NCBI RefSeq assembly: GCF_005166025.1
Contig: NZ_CP028923.1
Coordinates: 3,536,001-3,600,000, forward strand
Direction: 5' to 3'
DNA: 64,000 bases
Source of the DNA: Mangrovivirga cuniculi
GTDB lineage: Bacteria > Bacteroidota > Bacteroidia > Cytophagales > Cyclobacteriaceae
Notes under the pieces: generated by a model
The model's input: the letters and a program-made list of their open reading frames with translations, nothing else
Told to the model about the DNA's origin: nothing
Database searches by the model: none
Part shown: positions 45,649 to 55,157 of the stretch, in pieces
How the letters are laid out: the number at the start of each line of letters is the position of its first letter
How positions within the stretch are numbered: position 1 is the first letter of the stretch
Translations under genes and position numbers: made by a program

Positions 45649-46224
45649 ATGTATTTTCACCTTCTAATATCAACTGTGACCAAAAATAAAGCACTTGAAA
45701 ATCAAAGATACAGATTAAACCTGATTATTATCTCCTTCCTTTGTTCTACAACATTAGCACCCTCCTTAATATTTTTTGTGAGAGGAAAAGGGGAATTCAT
45801 TTGGCTGGGTATATTTATTGCAATTGGTTTTTTAATAAGTCGTCTTAAACCCTCCTTTTATGATAGAATTCAATTTTCTCAAAACCTGAGTTTTTACAAG
45901 AAGCTGGGAGTTGATAAATTCAAAAAATTCTCGTCAAATGGCGATTATATAAACAGGCAAATAAGGAGAAAATATCCCTCCTATCGTTTCCTTAAAAATT
46001 TTGATATGATAAAAGAAAAATTGGAGGAGACTTATGTTATTGAAAGATCACATACTGTTTTATTTATATTTTGCCTGTTAACCAGCATTTATGCATTTTT
46101 AACTACATCATACCCAATTGCTATTCTTATAATCGTGGGGAATACTCTTTTTAATTTCTATCCAAATTTATTGCAGCAATATAATCGGATTAGGTATAAG
46201 CGGGTTATCAGTAAAAAAAATTAA
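45649..46224 (+). CDS. Membrane protein resembling CrtO-type acyltransferases
   Basis: 191 residues with two N-terminal and two C-terminal hydrophobic helices. The FYKKLGVDKFKKFSSNGDYI segment, the ETYVIERSHT helix and the ending FNFYPNLLQQYNRIRYKR follow the pattern of the glycosyl-4,4'-diaponeurosporenoate acyltransferase (CrtO) family, which acylates glycosylated carotenoids. No other carotenoid genes lie nearby, so the role is inferred only from this resemblance. Confidence 0.5.
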   Translation: MYFHLLISTVTKNKALENQRYRLNLIIISFLCSTTLAPSLIFFVRGKGEFIWLGIFIAIGFLISRLKPSFYDRIQFSQNLSFYKKLGVDKFKKFSSNGDYINRQIRRKYPSYRFLKNFDMIKEKLEETYVIERSHTVLFIFCLLTSIYAFLTTSYPIAILIIVGNTLFNFYPNLLQQYNRIRYKRVISKKN

Positions 46225-46616
46225 TTTCCCTGTTTAGCCATCTTGTTTCTTAAAGAGGAAACCAGAGAAAACCATATAATCAAGGAAAGTAAAAATATAA
46301 AGAGTCCATAAAGAGTCGTGATCATAGAGATTTTAAAACCTTCTGCGATTAATTCAGGCGAAACATCTACTATTCCGAGTTCAATAGAACGAAAAGCAGA
46401 AAAAAGCCCAATTAATTGCCCTAGCAGACCAATTATAAATGCTGATAAACCGATTGACCTCACTCTTTTAATTTTTCGTAAATTCTCAGCATGGTCATTG
46501 ACTTTATTTTTAAAAACATACCAGCTATTGATTAATGCTACCCCAAGCATTGATAATAGAAGTATCGTTAGAATACTCATAAATATCGGTCCGCCAGAAT
46601 AAAATAACTCTATCAT
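46221..46616 (-). CDS. MotA/TolQ/ExbB-type proton channel-like protein
   Basis: 131 residues with three membrane helices: GPIFMSILTILLLSMLGVAL, IGLSAFIIGLLGQLIGLFSA and FKISMITTLYGLFIFLLSLI. The arrangement and the G-L-L-G-Q-L-I-G-L helix match small ExbB/TolQ-like proteins. No ExbD partner is adjacent. Its 3' end overlaps the convergent gene at 45649-46224 by four bases, and it is divergent from the LytTR gene across ~100 bases, a pairing common in Bacteroidota. Confidence 0.7.
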   Translation of the reverse strand: MIELFYSGGPIFMSILTILLLSMLGVALINSWYVFKNKVNDHAENLRKIKRVRSIGLSAFIIGLLGQLIGLFSAFRSIELGIVDVSPELIAEGFKISMITTLYGLFIFLLSLIIWFSLVSSLRNKMAKQGN

Positions 46617-46720
46617 TAATAATTCTTTTCATAACAGCTTTGGCACTATCATTTTCGTGTGAATTATACTTATAATTATCAACTTAATCGATAAAATTGC
46701 CGAGTTTAGTGCCTGCAAAG

Positions 46721-47479
46721 ATGAAAAAAAGATTAATTAAACATTTAGCCTACTGGATTTTGATCCTGCTTTTCCTGACAGCTTTTTTCGGTTATAACTG
46801 GAAAAGCCATACTACGGCATTCTATTTTTCGATCTTTCTCCTTCCTGTGGTTATCGCTACGACTTACTTCTTTAATTTTTGGTTAGTTCCCAATTATCTG
46901 TTAAAGAGTAAATACGGCAAATTTGCTTTGTATTTCTTTTATATGCTGGTAGTCTCACTTTACCTGGAAATGGTTGTAACACTGATTTCTTTTGTTGTGA
47001 TCGCCAACTATAATATGGAAGTGATGAACCTGGAAAGTATTTCCATCTTTATTCTTGGAATTAATCTTTACCTGATCGTTTTTGCTACCAGTTTTATCAG
47101 GCTGGTAGTTCAATTCCGCAAAAAATCACTTCAACTGGATACGTTAAAGACACAACAAGAAAAAAATCAGCAAGCGGTTATAAATATTCGTGCAGATAGA
47201 AAAAACCACCAGGTTATACTCGATGATTTGCTATACATAGAAAGTCTTAGTGATTATGTCAAAATAGTAACAACCGAAGAAGAACTAATAACAAGAGAGA
47301 AAATCAGTAAACTACACTCCGATCTCCCCGATCAATTTATCAGAATCCACAGGTCATTTGTTATCAACAAACGAAAAGTTCAATCATTTACAAATACTGA
47401 ATTAACCATTAATAACACGAGTATTCCGATAAGCAGAACTTATAAAAAAAGTACTATTGAAGAACTACAGGATCAATAG
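46721..47479 (+). CDS. Membrane-bound LytTR-family transcriptional regulator
   Basis: 252 residues from the ATG at 46721 (a TTG eight codons earlier is possible). Four N-terminal transmembrane helices (YWILILLFLTAFFGYNW onward) and a linker are followed by a LytTR DNA-binding domain: VILDDLLYIESLSDYVKIVT, LHSDLPDQFIRIHRSFVINK and PISRTYKKSTIEE. The histidine kinase motif is absent, so it is a one-component sensor-regulator. It may control the divergent proton-channel gene. Confidence 0.85.
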   Translation: MKKRLIKHLAYWILILLFLTAFFGYNWKSHTTAFYFSIFLLPVVIATTYFFNFWLVPNYLLKSKYGKFALYFFYMLVVSLYLEMVVTLISFVVIANYNMEVMNLESISIFILGINLYLIVFATSFIRLVVQFRKKSLQLDTLKTQQEKNQQAVINIRADRKNHQVILDDLLYIESLSDYVKIVTTEEELITREKISKLHSDLPDQFIRIHRSFVINKRKVQSFTNTELTINNTSIPISRTYKKSTIEELQDQ

Positions 47480-47798
47480 ATATAAACCCTGAAACCATAA
47501 CCATTCTGTATTCCTATTTTTACTCTTACCACCTAAAATTAAATTCAATTAATTTCTTCAAAATTCCCTCATATTAACTTTCTAAAATCAATTAATCCTG
47601 AACACCTCTCTTGTACCGGGATGAGTTCAAAATTGGAACGCTAATCAACGCATATTTTTAATAATAGTCTTTCCCTCATCTTAAACTCTTATATTATCGA
47701 CGAATGACAGGTTTCAGCATGGATTCTACATTGCATTTTACTCCGATTCCCTCAAGATTTGTAACAGTCATTTTCATTTAATTATTAAATCATTTTTT

Positions 47799-49265
47799 AT
47801 GAGAACATTCGAAATAATTCTGCTTTTGACAGTTACAATTTTGCCTTTTATAAAGAGGCCTTTGATAAGGAAAATACCATCAAACTACCTCCTGATATTT
47901 CCGGGAATATTTCTATCGATTCACCTGCTTTTTGAAGGATGGCGATGGCAAATGTTACCGGCATATTTATTAGTTCTGATAGTCGGATGGAGAATAAAAA
48001 CGGTGGATGAAACCAAATCACCTGGCTTATCATTTATAAGAGGTACCGGATTTTTAATACTATCTGTTTTAATAATTATCGGATGGACTCTCCCCATGGC
48101 CCTGCCAGTTTTTTCTTTACCCAAGCCAACTGGTCCTTACCAGGTTGGTACACAAATGGTCCATTTTAAAACTAATATGGATGAATCCATCACAAAAGAT
48201 CCATCAGATAAGCGCGAACTCATGATAAAAGTTTGGTATCCAAGTAATGCTAATACTTCATCACTTGAAGGTGAAAAATATATCGATAACGCCAGTAGAG
48301 TTGGATTCGCAACAAAATATGGTCTACCCCCTTCAGCCCTTAACTATCTGGATTATGTAAAAACCTACGCCTATAATGAAATTCCGGTAGCGGAAAAAAA
48401 ATACCCGGTTTTGATCTTTTCCCATGGGTATGGATCTAAGGCTACAGGTTATTATGCTTTACTGACCGAAATAGCCAGCCATGGGTATGTTATCATTAAC
48501 ATGAATCACACTTTCGAAAGCCTGGGAGTAACTTTTCCCGATGGCAGACAGGAGTATTTTGATTACAGTTTCCAGAATGAGATCTCATCAGGATCAATGG
48601 AGGTGATCGAACCGGTGATCAACGCCTTCAGAAAAGGACTTGATTATGAACAAAGGCATCCAATCGTAAAAGTAGCTGCAATAAATTACTTCGAAGGTGA
48701 TATCCAGGATCGATGGGCTAATGACATGCAGATAACGATCGATCAGCTTGAAGAATGGAATTCTAAAGGTTTATTAAAAGATAAACTTGAGCTGGATAAA
48801 ATCGGCGTAATAGGACATTCAGTTGGCGGTGGTTCAGTAGGTAAGGTTGCATTGCGAGACCACCGTGTGAAAGCTGCTGTAAATCTTGATGGAAACCAAT
48901 GGGGAGAATTGATCGATAGTATCCACCATATACCCTTCTTATATGTTTCTGCTGATTGGCCTGAAGATCATGAAGATATCAATTCTCACATTTACATTAA
49001 TAAGAGTACTGATTACTTTTACGAAATCAAGCTGTTAAATTCAGGACATCCGGATTTTATGGATATTCCATTTATGGTTCCTGTTAACTCGTTAGCCGGA
49101 ACCGGAGAGATTGATCCTTACTTAGGAACAGAGATTATTACTAAACTTACCACTGCATTTTTTGATAAACATTTAAAAAACTCACAAGCAGCCAGTCTTA
49201 AGGAGCTCGATAAAAAATACGAGTTACTAGAGATGACTATTTACATAGGAGATTCAATCAGATAA
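47799..49265 (+). CDS. Membrane-anchored alpha/beta hydrolase (PAF-acetylhydrolase-like)
   Basis: 488 residues. Three N-terminal transmembrane helices (residues ~5-115) are followed by a platelet-activating-factor acetylhydrolase-like domain: YPVLIFSHGYGSKATGYYAL (oxyanion), the elbow GVIGHSVGGGSVG (Ser) and VNLDGNQWGE. The His is in NSGHPDFMD. Membrane anchoring suggests lipid or envelope substrates. Confidence 0.83.
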   Translation: MRTFEIILLLTVTILPFIKRPLIRKIPSNYLLIFPGIFLSIHLLFEGWRWQMLPAYLLVLIVGWRIKTVDETKSPGLSFIRGTGFLILSVLIIIGWTLPMALPVFSLPKPTGPYQVGTQMVHFKTNMDESITKDPSDKRELMIKVWYPSNANTSSLEGEKYIDNASRVGFATKYGLPPSALNYLDYVKTYAYNEIPVAEKKYPVLIFSHGYGSKATGYYALLTEIASHGYVIINMNHTFESLGVTFPDGRQEYFDYSFQNEISSGSMEVIEPVINAFRKGLDYEQRHPIVKVAAINYFEGDIQDRWANDMQITIDQLEEWNSKGLLKDKLELDKIGVIGHSVGGGSVGKVALRDHRVKAAVNLDGNQWGELIDSIHHIPFLYVSADWPEDHEDINSHIYINKSTDYFYEIKLLNSGHPDFMDIPFMVPVNSLAGTGEIDPYLGTEIITKLTTAFFDKHLKNSQAASLKELDKKYELLEMTIYIGDSIR

Positions 49266-49290
49266 CTAAAATACAATTAAGAACTAATCA

Positions 49291-49326
49291 TTTAGCAGCC
49301 TGTTCACTTCAAACCAGGCTGTTAAA
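49291..49326. terminator. Strong hairpin, probable terminator
   Basis: TTTAGCAGCCTG pairs with CAGGCTGTTAAA (12 bp, one G-T) around a 12-base loop. It lies 26 bases after the hydrolase stop. The T-tract is poor, so efficiency is uncertain. Confidence 0.6.
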
Positions 49327-49486
49327 TAATATTTGTTCTTAACTTGTCTCCGATTAAATAATAAAATCTAACAAGCTTAGAGAAAAGAACCAATGCAATG
49401 GTGAACGAATTCAATAAAATGTTGCCATTAGACTTTTTTAAACGATCTATTTCAGTCTATTTTGCTTTCAATAAAAATCAAAGAAC

Positions 49487-51331
49487 ATGAAAGAGAATAG
49501 CGTGCTGAAATTTGTTGAAGATGTATTAGAAAACATGCCAAATGACTGGGTAAGGTTAACAACCCACCGCCTGGATATTTACGACGAGTCTTTGGCTAAA
49601 ACCCAGTTTATCGAACAATTTGAAAAGTTATATAAGAAAAACAACTCTGATACTTCAGCACTCAGCGAATTACCTACTGCTTTCGATTACATACGACTTG
49701 GACATCCATTGTCTTGTGTACTTGAATGGGCTGTTGCTAATTTAAATGATCTCTCTTCTGATAATGTGATCAGCTTTTCTTCAATGACAGCTCCCGTATT
49801 AGCTGTTCTAAGAAAAAACCTGCTTGCAAACCGTAAAACGCTCATCACTTATACCGGCGAATTACCTGACCACTTTGATTTTGAAGTGATAAAAAGTGTT
49901 TATGGATATAACTTTGAAGTACAAAAGGTTGAGAATGCAGAGGAAATTCCAGCATTTGAGGGAAGTACGGTTTTCATTTCTCAAAAAGATGATATTGGTA
50001 AAATAGAATTGCATTCGAACATTGACTTCTTCGTTCGAATACATTCTCTTTTCGGTAGCATCATATTAGTTAATGGCGAAAATAATAAAGAGTACATCAG
50101 CGAAATTCAGCATGTGCGAAGAAGAGAAACGATAGCAATGACACCTGCCAACTGCTTTTTAGCCTTACAAATTTTGACAGGAGGTTCTTCGCTGGATAAA
50201 GTAAAAACCAATAAAGAAGAAAATAAAACTGTTGTTGAGAATACGATTAGAAAGGTTACCGGTACCGATTCAAAACCACTGGTTGGTTCTTCCGGACTAT
50301 CTATTCAATATGCGATCATGATGGGGCTCATCGATGACGCACTAAAACAACATCCCGGAAAGGATATAAAATTTATCGTACCACCTAATTGCTATGGCGG
50401 TACAAACGACCAGGCCAGAAGGGTTGCTGCCTGCCTGGACAATGTCGAAATCGTCGATCTGCCTGTTGATGGTGATAATAACATGGTTGATAGTGTTGAT
50501 CGCGTATTGGCGGAGGTGGCCAGGGAAGATGCGATTCCATATATTATAGTTGAAATCCCGACAAACCCGAGAGTAGAAGTTCCCAACCTGAAAAAACTAA
50601 GAGAAGCATTAAGCAAAGAGCGAAAAACGGCTTCAGGAAAAACTGCAATCGACCCGGTATTTATCCTTGACCAGACATTTTGCCCGAATGTGCAATTTTT
50701 GGGTATAGACGATATCCTCTCCTCCATCAGGTCTATTTCCTATGTCAGCGGATCTAAATTCCCAAGCGGAGGTAAATGTACAGCAGGTTACGTTACGGCA
50801 AATAAACAAGCAGAAAACCTACTCGATAAAATTGAAAAACATCTCCTGCTTTGCGACAACGAAGCCACAGATCTTCAATATGAAATATTAGCAGAGCAGT
50901 TACCTTCTATGAATCAACGAATTCACGATGCTTATAAGAATACCAGGGAATTCGTAAATTTCATTAAAGAACAATTACCGCAGGCAAAGATCAATTTTGT
51001 CTCTGAGAAATTAGCAGAGCAAGACTTCACTCCTTCAGTGTTTTCATTAGACCTTCCTACTAAAGGGAATACAGATGAGGAAAGGGAAGCTTATAAAAGG
51101 GAGTTAAATCAAAAGCTGATCAATTTGATGATCAGTGAAATCCCAAATGAAAGTAAATACTGTGTAAGCTACGGTCAGCTAAAAGGATGTTACTGGACAA
51201 TCCCGGCTACCAGTACCCAGGGTACCACGAAAGAATCTGACAAAGATTATATTGTACGGGTAGCCTTATCTCACAATATGGATCTTGATCGCCATAAGGA
51301 AGTATTTAAAGATTTCGTCAAAGAAATCTGA
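49487..51331 (+). CDS. PLP-dependent enzyme (Cys/Met metabolism-like), long form
   Basis: 614 residues. The PLP-binding core lies in the C-terminal two thirds: KFIVPPNCYGGTNDQARRVA, YIIVEIPTNPRVEVPNLKKL, DQTFCPNVQFL and the Schiff-base Lys region YVSGSKFPSGGKCTAG. The first ~240 residues are an extra domain (IRLGHPLSCVLEWAVANLND) not found in standard ~400-aa cystathionine lyases. Sulfur amino-acid chemistry is likely, but the reaction is unassigned. It stands alone with its own terminator. Confidence 0.8.
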   Translation: MKENSVLKFVEDVLENMPNDWVRLTTHRLDIYDESLAKTQFIEQFEKLYKKNNSDTSALSELPTAFDYIRLGHPLSCVLEWAVANLNDLSSDNVISFSSMTAPVLAVLRKNLLANRKTLITYTGELPDHFDFEVIKSVYGYNFEVQKVENAEEIPAFEGSTVFISQKDDIGKIELHSNIDFFVRIHSLFGSIILVNGENNKEYISEIQHVRRRETIAMTPANCFLALQILTGGSSLDKVKTNKEENKTVVENTIRKVTGTDSKPLVGSSGLSIQYAIMMGLIDDALKQHPGKDIKFIVPPNCYGGTNDQARRVAACLDNVEIVDLPVDGDNNMVDSVDRVLAEVAREDAIPYIIVEIPTNPRVEVPNLKKLREALSKERKTASGKTAIDPVFILDQTFCPNVQFLGIDDILSSIRSISYVSGSKFPSGGKCTAGYVTANKQAENLLDKIEKHLLLCDNEATDLQYEILAEQLPSMNQRIHDAYKNTREFVNFIKEQLPQAKINFVSEKLAEQDFTPSVFSLDLPTKGNTDEEREAYKRELNQKLINLMISEIPNESKYCVSYGQLKGCYWTIPATSTQGTTKESDKDYIVRVALSHNMDLDRHKEVFKDFVKEI

Positions 51332-51356
51332 TCCTGATATATAAGAATAGAATTTA

Positions 51357-51398
51357 AAATAGCGGAAAATCACTTATAGATATCCGCTATTTTCTTTT
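51357..51398 (+). terminator. Rho-independent terminator
   Basis: AAATAGCGGA pairs perfectly with TCCGCTATTT (10 bp) and is followed by a T-rich tail (TTTTCTTTT). It lies 26 bases after the PLP enzyme stop. Confidence 0.9.
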
Positions 51399-51762
51399 AA
51401 AGTATATGGGTTTTTACTTTAAGTTTATTTTTAATCAAAAAATAAAAAATTGAAATAGGATGAATCAAACAAGTGAGATGATAAAATTAGCTTTGTCTCT
51501 GATATACGGGAAGATTAAATATTAATATTTTGATTTTCAAACAGTTAACAAACATCCTCTTGCAATTAACATCCCAATCCTGTATTTCATTATTCTAATT
51601 TTTATAACTACTTTCGTTTTTTAATAAAACCAAAACATAGTTTATCCGGCAAGTTTTTTCATCGGCCGGTAACCTTTTCAATTTTCTTCTCACTAACCGG
51701 AAGAAAAGATAATTGACAAATCAATTATCAATACATTTTTAAACCATTTATAAAATTAAGAT
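51399..51762. other. Intergenic region, nothing recognised
   Basis: About 360 bases, very AT-rich. It contains CCGGCAAGTTTTTTCATCGGCCGG near 51647-51670 and CACTAACCGG after it. No gene is seen; a promoter for the beta-helix lipoprotein is expected here. Confidence 0.4.
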
Positions 51763-53016
51763 ATGAAATCGTTTCAACTATTCACCCGCCACTTATCACC
51801 TCTGGCTTGTCTGCTATCACTAATTGTCATTATAAGTTGTAATGACGATGATGGAGATCCTGCACCAGGCACTACTGATGCCGTGGTAATTAATGAAGAT
51901 ATTAACACTGAGTTGACACTGGAAAACATCAATCCTGAACAGGGACAATGTGATTACATTATTGATGGTTTTTTACAAGTAAATGCAGACCTGATCATCC
52001 AACCGGGAGTTTGTGTAGTATTCACAGCTAATTCAGGGTTGTTTATCAATGTTGACGGTTCAATTCAGGCAATCGGCACCGCTGCTGCACCAATCACATT
52101 AACCGGAGAATCCAGAACTCCGGGATACTGGAGAGGCCTGCAGGTAAGAGCAAACGATGTCCGCAACGAACTTAACCACGTTACAGTGGAATACGCAGGT
52201 AGTGATTTCCTCGCTACCTATGGTACGAATATCAAAATCAACGGTGGCGTTGCCGTTGAAGGTGCCAGTGGATGGAATGGTAGCTTAAAAGTATTGAATT
52301 CCACTATTCAAAATAATACAGGCTATGGACTGATTGTTGAGCATGGCACACTACTAAGAGATTTTGGAAGTAACAATTTCATGAATAATACCGAAGCTGC
52401 AGTAAGAATTGATGCAGATAATGTTGGTGCCATTGACGGTCAATCGACATTTTCTAACAACAGTTTTGACGGAATAGAAATAAACGCAAGTGGAAGTCCG
52501 ATACACGATATAGTAAATGATGCTACCTGGCAGGCCTTGTCAAACGGCGCAGTTTACAGAGTAGAGCAGTCAATTGATGTAGAGGCTACACTTACGATCA
52601 TGCCGGGAACGATCATTGAATTTGAAGCGAACAAAACCATGTATTTCAAGCAGGATTTTTCAGGTCCTAATGATGGTATCATAATCGCAAAAGGAACAGC
52701 ATCAGAACCGATTACCTTCACCGGTGCGGCAAAAACAGCAGGTTACTGGATGGGTCTGGTAATTCACAGTAACAGTGTGCTTAATGAAATGGATCATTGT
52801 ATAGTCGAATATGGAGGAAGTGATCAGTATGACAGTGGAATAGCTAACATCCTTTTAACAAGAGACGGAGCATATGATGCACCTGATCTAATCGTAACTA
52901 ACAGCACAATTAGCAATAGTGCCGGATGTGGTATCTATGTAGAAACAGTAGATAGTGATTTTACTAACACTGACAATACCTTTACTGCTAACTCAAGTGG
53001 TAATATTTGTAACTAA
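51763..53016 (+). CDS. Right-handed beta-helix lipoprotein with internal duplication
   Basis: 417 residues with lipobox IVIISC (Cys26) followed by NDDDGD, an outer-membrane sorting-type acidic start. The protein is two similar halves: PGVCVVFTANSGLFINVDGS with GYWRGLQVRANDVRNELNHV and VEYAGSD, then PGTIIEFEANKTMYFKQDFS with GYWMGLVIHSNSVLNEMDHC and VEYGGSD. Each half is a parallel beta-helix segment typical of surface adhesins or polysaccharide-binding proteins. Confidence 0.8.
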   Translation: MKSFQLFTRHLSPLACLLSLIVIISCNDDDGDPAPGTTDAVVINEDINTELTLENINPEQGQCDYIIDGFLQVNADLIIQPGVCVVFTANSGLFINVDGSIQAIGTAAAPITLTGESRTPGYWRGLQVRANDVRNELNHVTVEYAGSDFLATYGTNIKINGGVAVEGASGWNGSLKVLNSTIQNNTGYGLIVEHGTLLRDFGSNNFMNNTEAAVRIDADNVGAIDGQSTFSNNSFDGIEINASGSPIHDIVNDATWQALSNGAVYRVEQSIDVEATLTIMPGTIIEFEANKTMYFKQDFSGPNDGIIIAKGTASEPITFTGAAKTAGYWMGLVIHSNSVLNEMDHCIVEYGGSDQYDSGIANILLTRDGAYDAPDLIVTNSTISNSAGCGIYVETVDSDFTNTDNTFTANSSGNICN

Positions 53017-53162
53017 GAAAAAATAAACTAACGATTTACAGGGTATTTTAGAAATGCTGCCAATTATTTATTGAAAAAAGAATAATTCGATAGTATTACT
53101 AAAATACCCTATTTATTTTGGCAGAGGTATTTAATAATGACACGTAGATTCACTATACCTTC

Positions 53163-53582
53163 ATGATAAACCAATTGATAATTAAAATTGAATCAAATCC
53201 AAAACAATTATTTCTACTCGATGGATCAGGGGCAATTCTTTCAGCCTTTTTACTGGGTGTAGTATTGGTGCAATTTGAGACTATTTTCGGTATACCGGCC
53301 TCTACCCTATATTTCCTGGCAGCCATACCAGTCTTTTTTGCCTTATATGATATCATTTCATATCGTAAAGATTTAGCGAAGACAGCAAATCTTTTAAAAG
53401 GAATTGCAGTTATGAATTTACATTATTGCTGTCTTTCAATTGGTTTAGCTGCATATCATCAGGATACCATCACTCTTTTTGGATGGGCATATATTATTTC
53501 TGAAGTATTGATCGTGATTACACTTTCAATAATCGAAATTAAAGTTGCTAAACGGTTGCAAGCAAATAACTATTCAGACTGA
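53163..53582 (+). CDS. Four-helix membrane protein
   Basis: 139 residues with four hydrophobic helices (FLLDGSGAILSAFLLGVVLV, STLYFLAAIPVFFALYDII, LHYCCLSIGLAAYH, WAYIISEVLIVITLSIIEIK). I recognise the layout as a conserved Bacteroidota hypothetical but know no function. Confidence 0.65.
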   Translation: MINQLIIKIESNPKQLFLLDGSGAILSAFLLGVVLVQFETIFGIPASTLYFLAAIPVFFALYDIISYRKDLAKTANLLKGIAVMNLHYCCLSIGLAAYHQDTITLFGWAYIISEVLIVITLSIIEIKVAKRLQANNYSD

Positions 53583-53656
53583 AAACTCTAACTATAAAAC
53601 TATAAAAACTGTACTCTAGATAAATAAAAAGAGATGTAAATTATTTACTTACAATT

Positions 53657-53689
53657 GGTTACAAACTATTAACTACTTGTATAAATAAG
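53657..53689 (+). promoter_or_regulatory. 33-bp promoter-like module, copy 1
   Basis: GGTTACAAAC, ten variable bases, then TTGTATAAATAAG. It aligns without gaps to 58661-58693 and 62529-62561. It lies 77 bases before the lipoprotein ATG at 53767. Confidence 0.6.
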
Positions 53690-53766
53690 TAAGGTATAAT
53701 TGATATGATGCTAAAATATTCTATCAATCAAACCAATTTTTTTATCATCACGGAATTTTTCAACCC

Positions 53767-54213
53767 ATGAAAAAAGTATCTTATATATCGCTGTTAATTA
53801 TATTATTAAGCATCACAGTTTCATCGTGTAAACAAAAGGAAGTAGAAGGAATAAAAATTTCAGAAACGTTATACATTCATCAGGATTACCGGACAAACTG
53901 GGAACTCAGGCATCTTATCAGGCAAACTTTAAATAAAGACTCGAAAGCCCTGGCAGGACTTGCTAATTTTAATTGTGGCGATGGTGAGGCCTGTTATGAG
54001 CTGGGGTTTGTTATCACTCAAATAACTTATAAGATGGGTGAAGCTGATTTTATCAATCTCTTAGGTCAACTTGATCAAAAAGAACTTTCAGTACTTGAAG
54101 GATTTATTAGAGTGGGCCTTGAATACGGCGATAACGATGGAAACGGAAAGATGGATAAAAAAAGAATCCATGAAGAGTTTCCGGGAATATATAATTTGCT
54201 TTCAATAAAATAG
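53767..54213 (+). CDS. Small lipoprotein with EF-hand-like loop
   Basis: 148 residues, lipobox ITVSSC (Cys21). The C-terminal YGDNDGNGKMDKKRIHEEF is an EF-hand-type calcium loop (DxDGNGxxD). The rest is helical with two Cys in NFNCGDGEACYEL. Function unknown. It is preceded by the 33-bp promoter-like module. Confidence 0.65.
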   Translation: MKKVSYISLLIILLSITVSSCKQKEVEGIKISETLYIHQDYRTNWELRHLIRQTLNKDSKALAGLANFNCGDGEACYELGFVITQITYKMGEADFINLLGQLDQKELSVLEGFIRVGLEYGDNDGNGKMDKKRIHEEFPGIYNLLSIK

Positions 54214-54504
54214 TCTGCCGAATTACTTATTCTGACCTCATATAACTGTTTTCTGGTTCTCAGGAAAAAAGACTTTGATTGTGTACATGACCAGATTTAT
54301 TGACTGACTATTTAATTTATAGATCCTTCTGTCAAATCATACCCTACCGAATCTGAAGAAGAATTAGCAAACCTTCATATCGGATTAAAGCCTTCTCTTT
54401 ATGAAAAATGAAAGATTTATTATTAAATTAATAACACAATTTGTTGAAGGAATAGGAGCGATGAAGTTCTGTTAAATTAATCTTAGAGTACAAACTAGAA
54501 TAAC

Positions 54505-55047
54505 ATGGATAAGGCACTTCAAACGATGATCGACAATATGCCTGATAAGACAGGTAAGTCCTTAAATGAATGGAAAGCGATACTCAAAGAGAAATCCTTT
54601 GCTAAACACTCGGAAGTAGTTAAATTTCTTAAGACAGAGCATGGTGTAACTCACGGCTATGCAAACACAATAGTCACCTTATCAAAAGAAGAAGATAACT
54701 CATCAGAAGATTTAGTGGAAGCTCAATATCAGGGAAAAGAAAATTTGATTCCGATCTATGAAAAGCTTATAGATTATGCTAAATCCCTGGGATCTGATGT
54801 CACCATTACTCCAAAAAAAGGATCGGTAAGCATAATCAGGAGAAGACAATTTCTTTTAGTTAAACCAGCGACGAAATCCAGAATTGATCTTGGTTTCAAG
54901 TTACCGGATAAACCAACTACTGATCGATTAGAAAATTCAGGACCATTTGGCACCATGTGTACTCACAGGGTTCAGCTAACTGATCCAAAAGAAGTAGACA
55001 GTGAATTAAAAGCGTGGATAAAAGAAGCGTATGAGGAGTCAAAATAA
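54505..55047 (+). CDS. DUF4287/DUF5655 domain protein
   Basis: 180 residues, cytoplasmic. The N-terminal 60 residues (MIDNMPDKTGKSLNEWKAIL, HGVTHGYANTIV) match DUF4287. The C-terminal half (IYEKLIDYAKSLGSDVTITP, RRRQFLLVKPATKSRIDLG) matches DUF5655. The combination is widespread; function is not established. Confidence 0.82.
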   Translation: MDKALQTMIDNMPDKTGKSLNEWKAILKEKSFAKHSEVVKFLKTEHGVTHGYANTIVTLSKEEDNSSEDLVEAQYQGKENLIPIYEKLIDYAKSLGSDVTITPKKGSVSIIRRRQFLLVKPATKSRIDLGFKLPDKPTTDRLENSGPFGTMCTHRVQLTDPKEVDSELKAWIKEAYEESK

Positions 55048-55157
55048 AGGAGGTAAACTTGCCTTAGGATTTTATTTAAATCATTATTTTTCACTAAAAT
55101 TATTGAGTCAATCAATACAAGCTTCTTTGCATTTTAAATTATTTTGGTAAACGTCCA

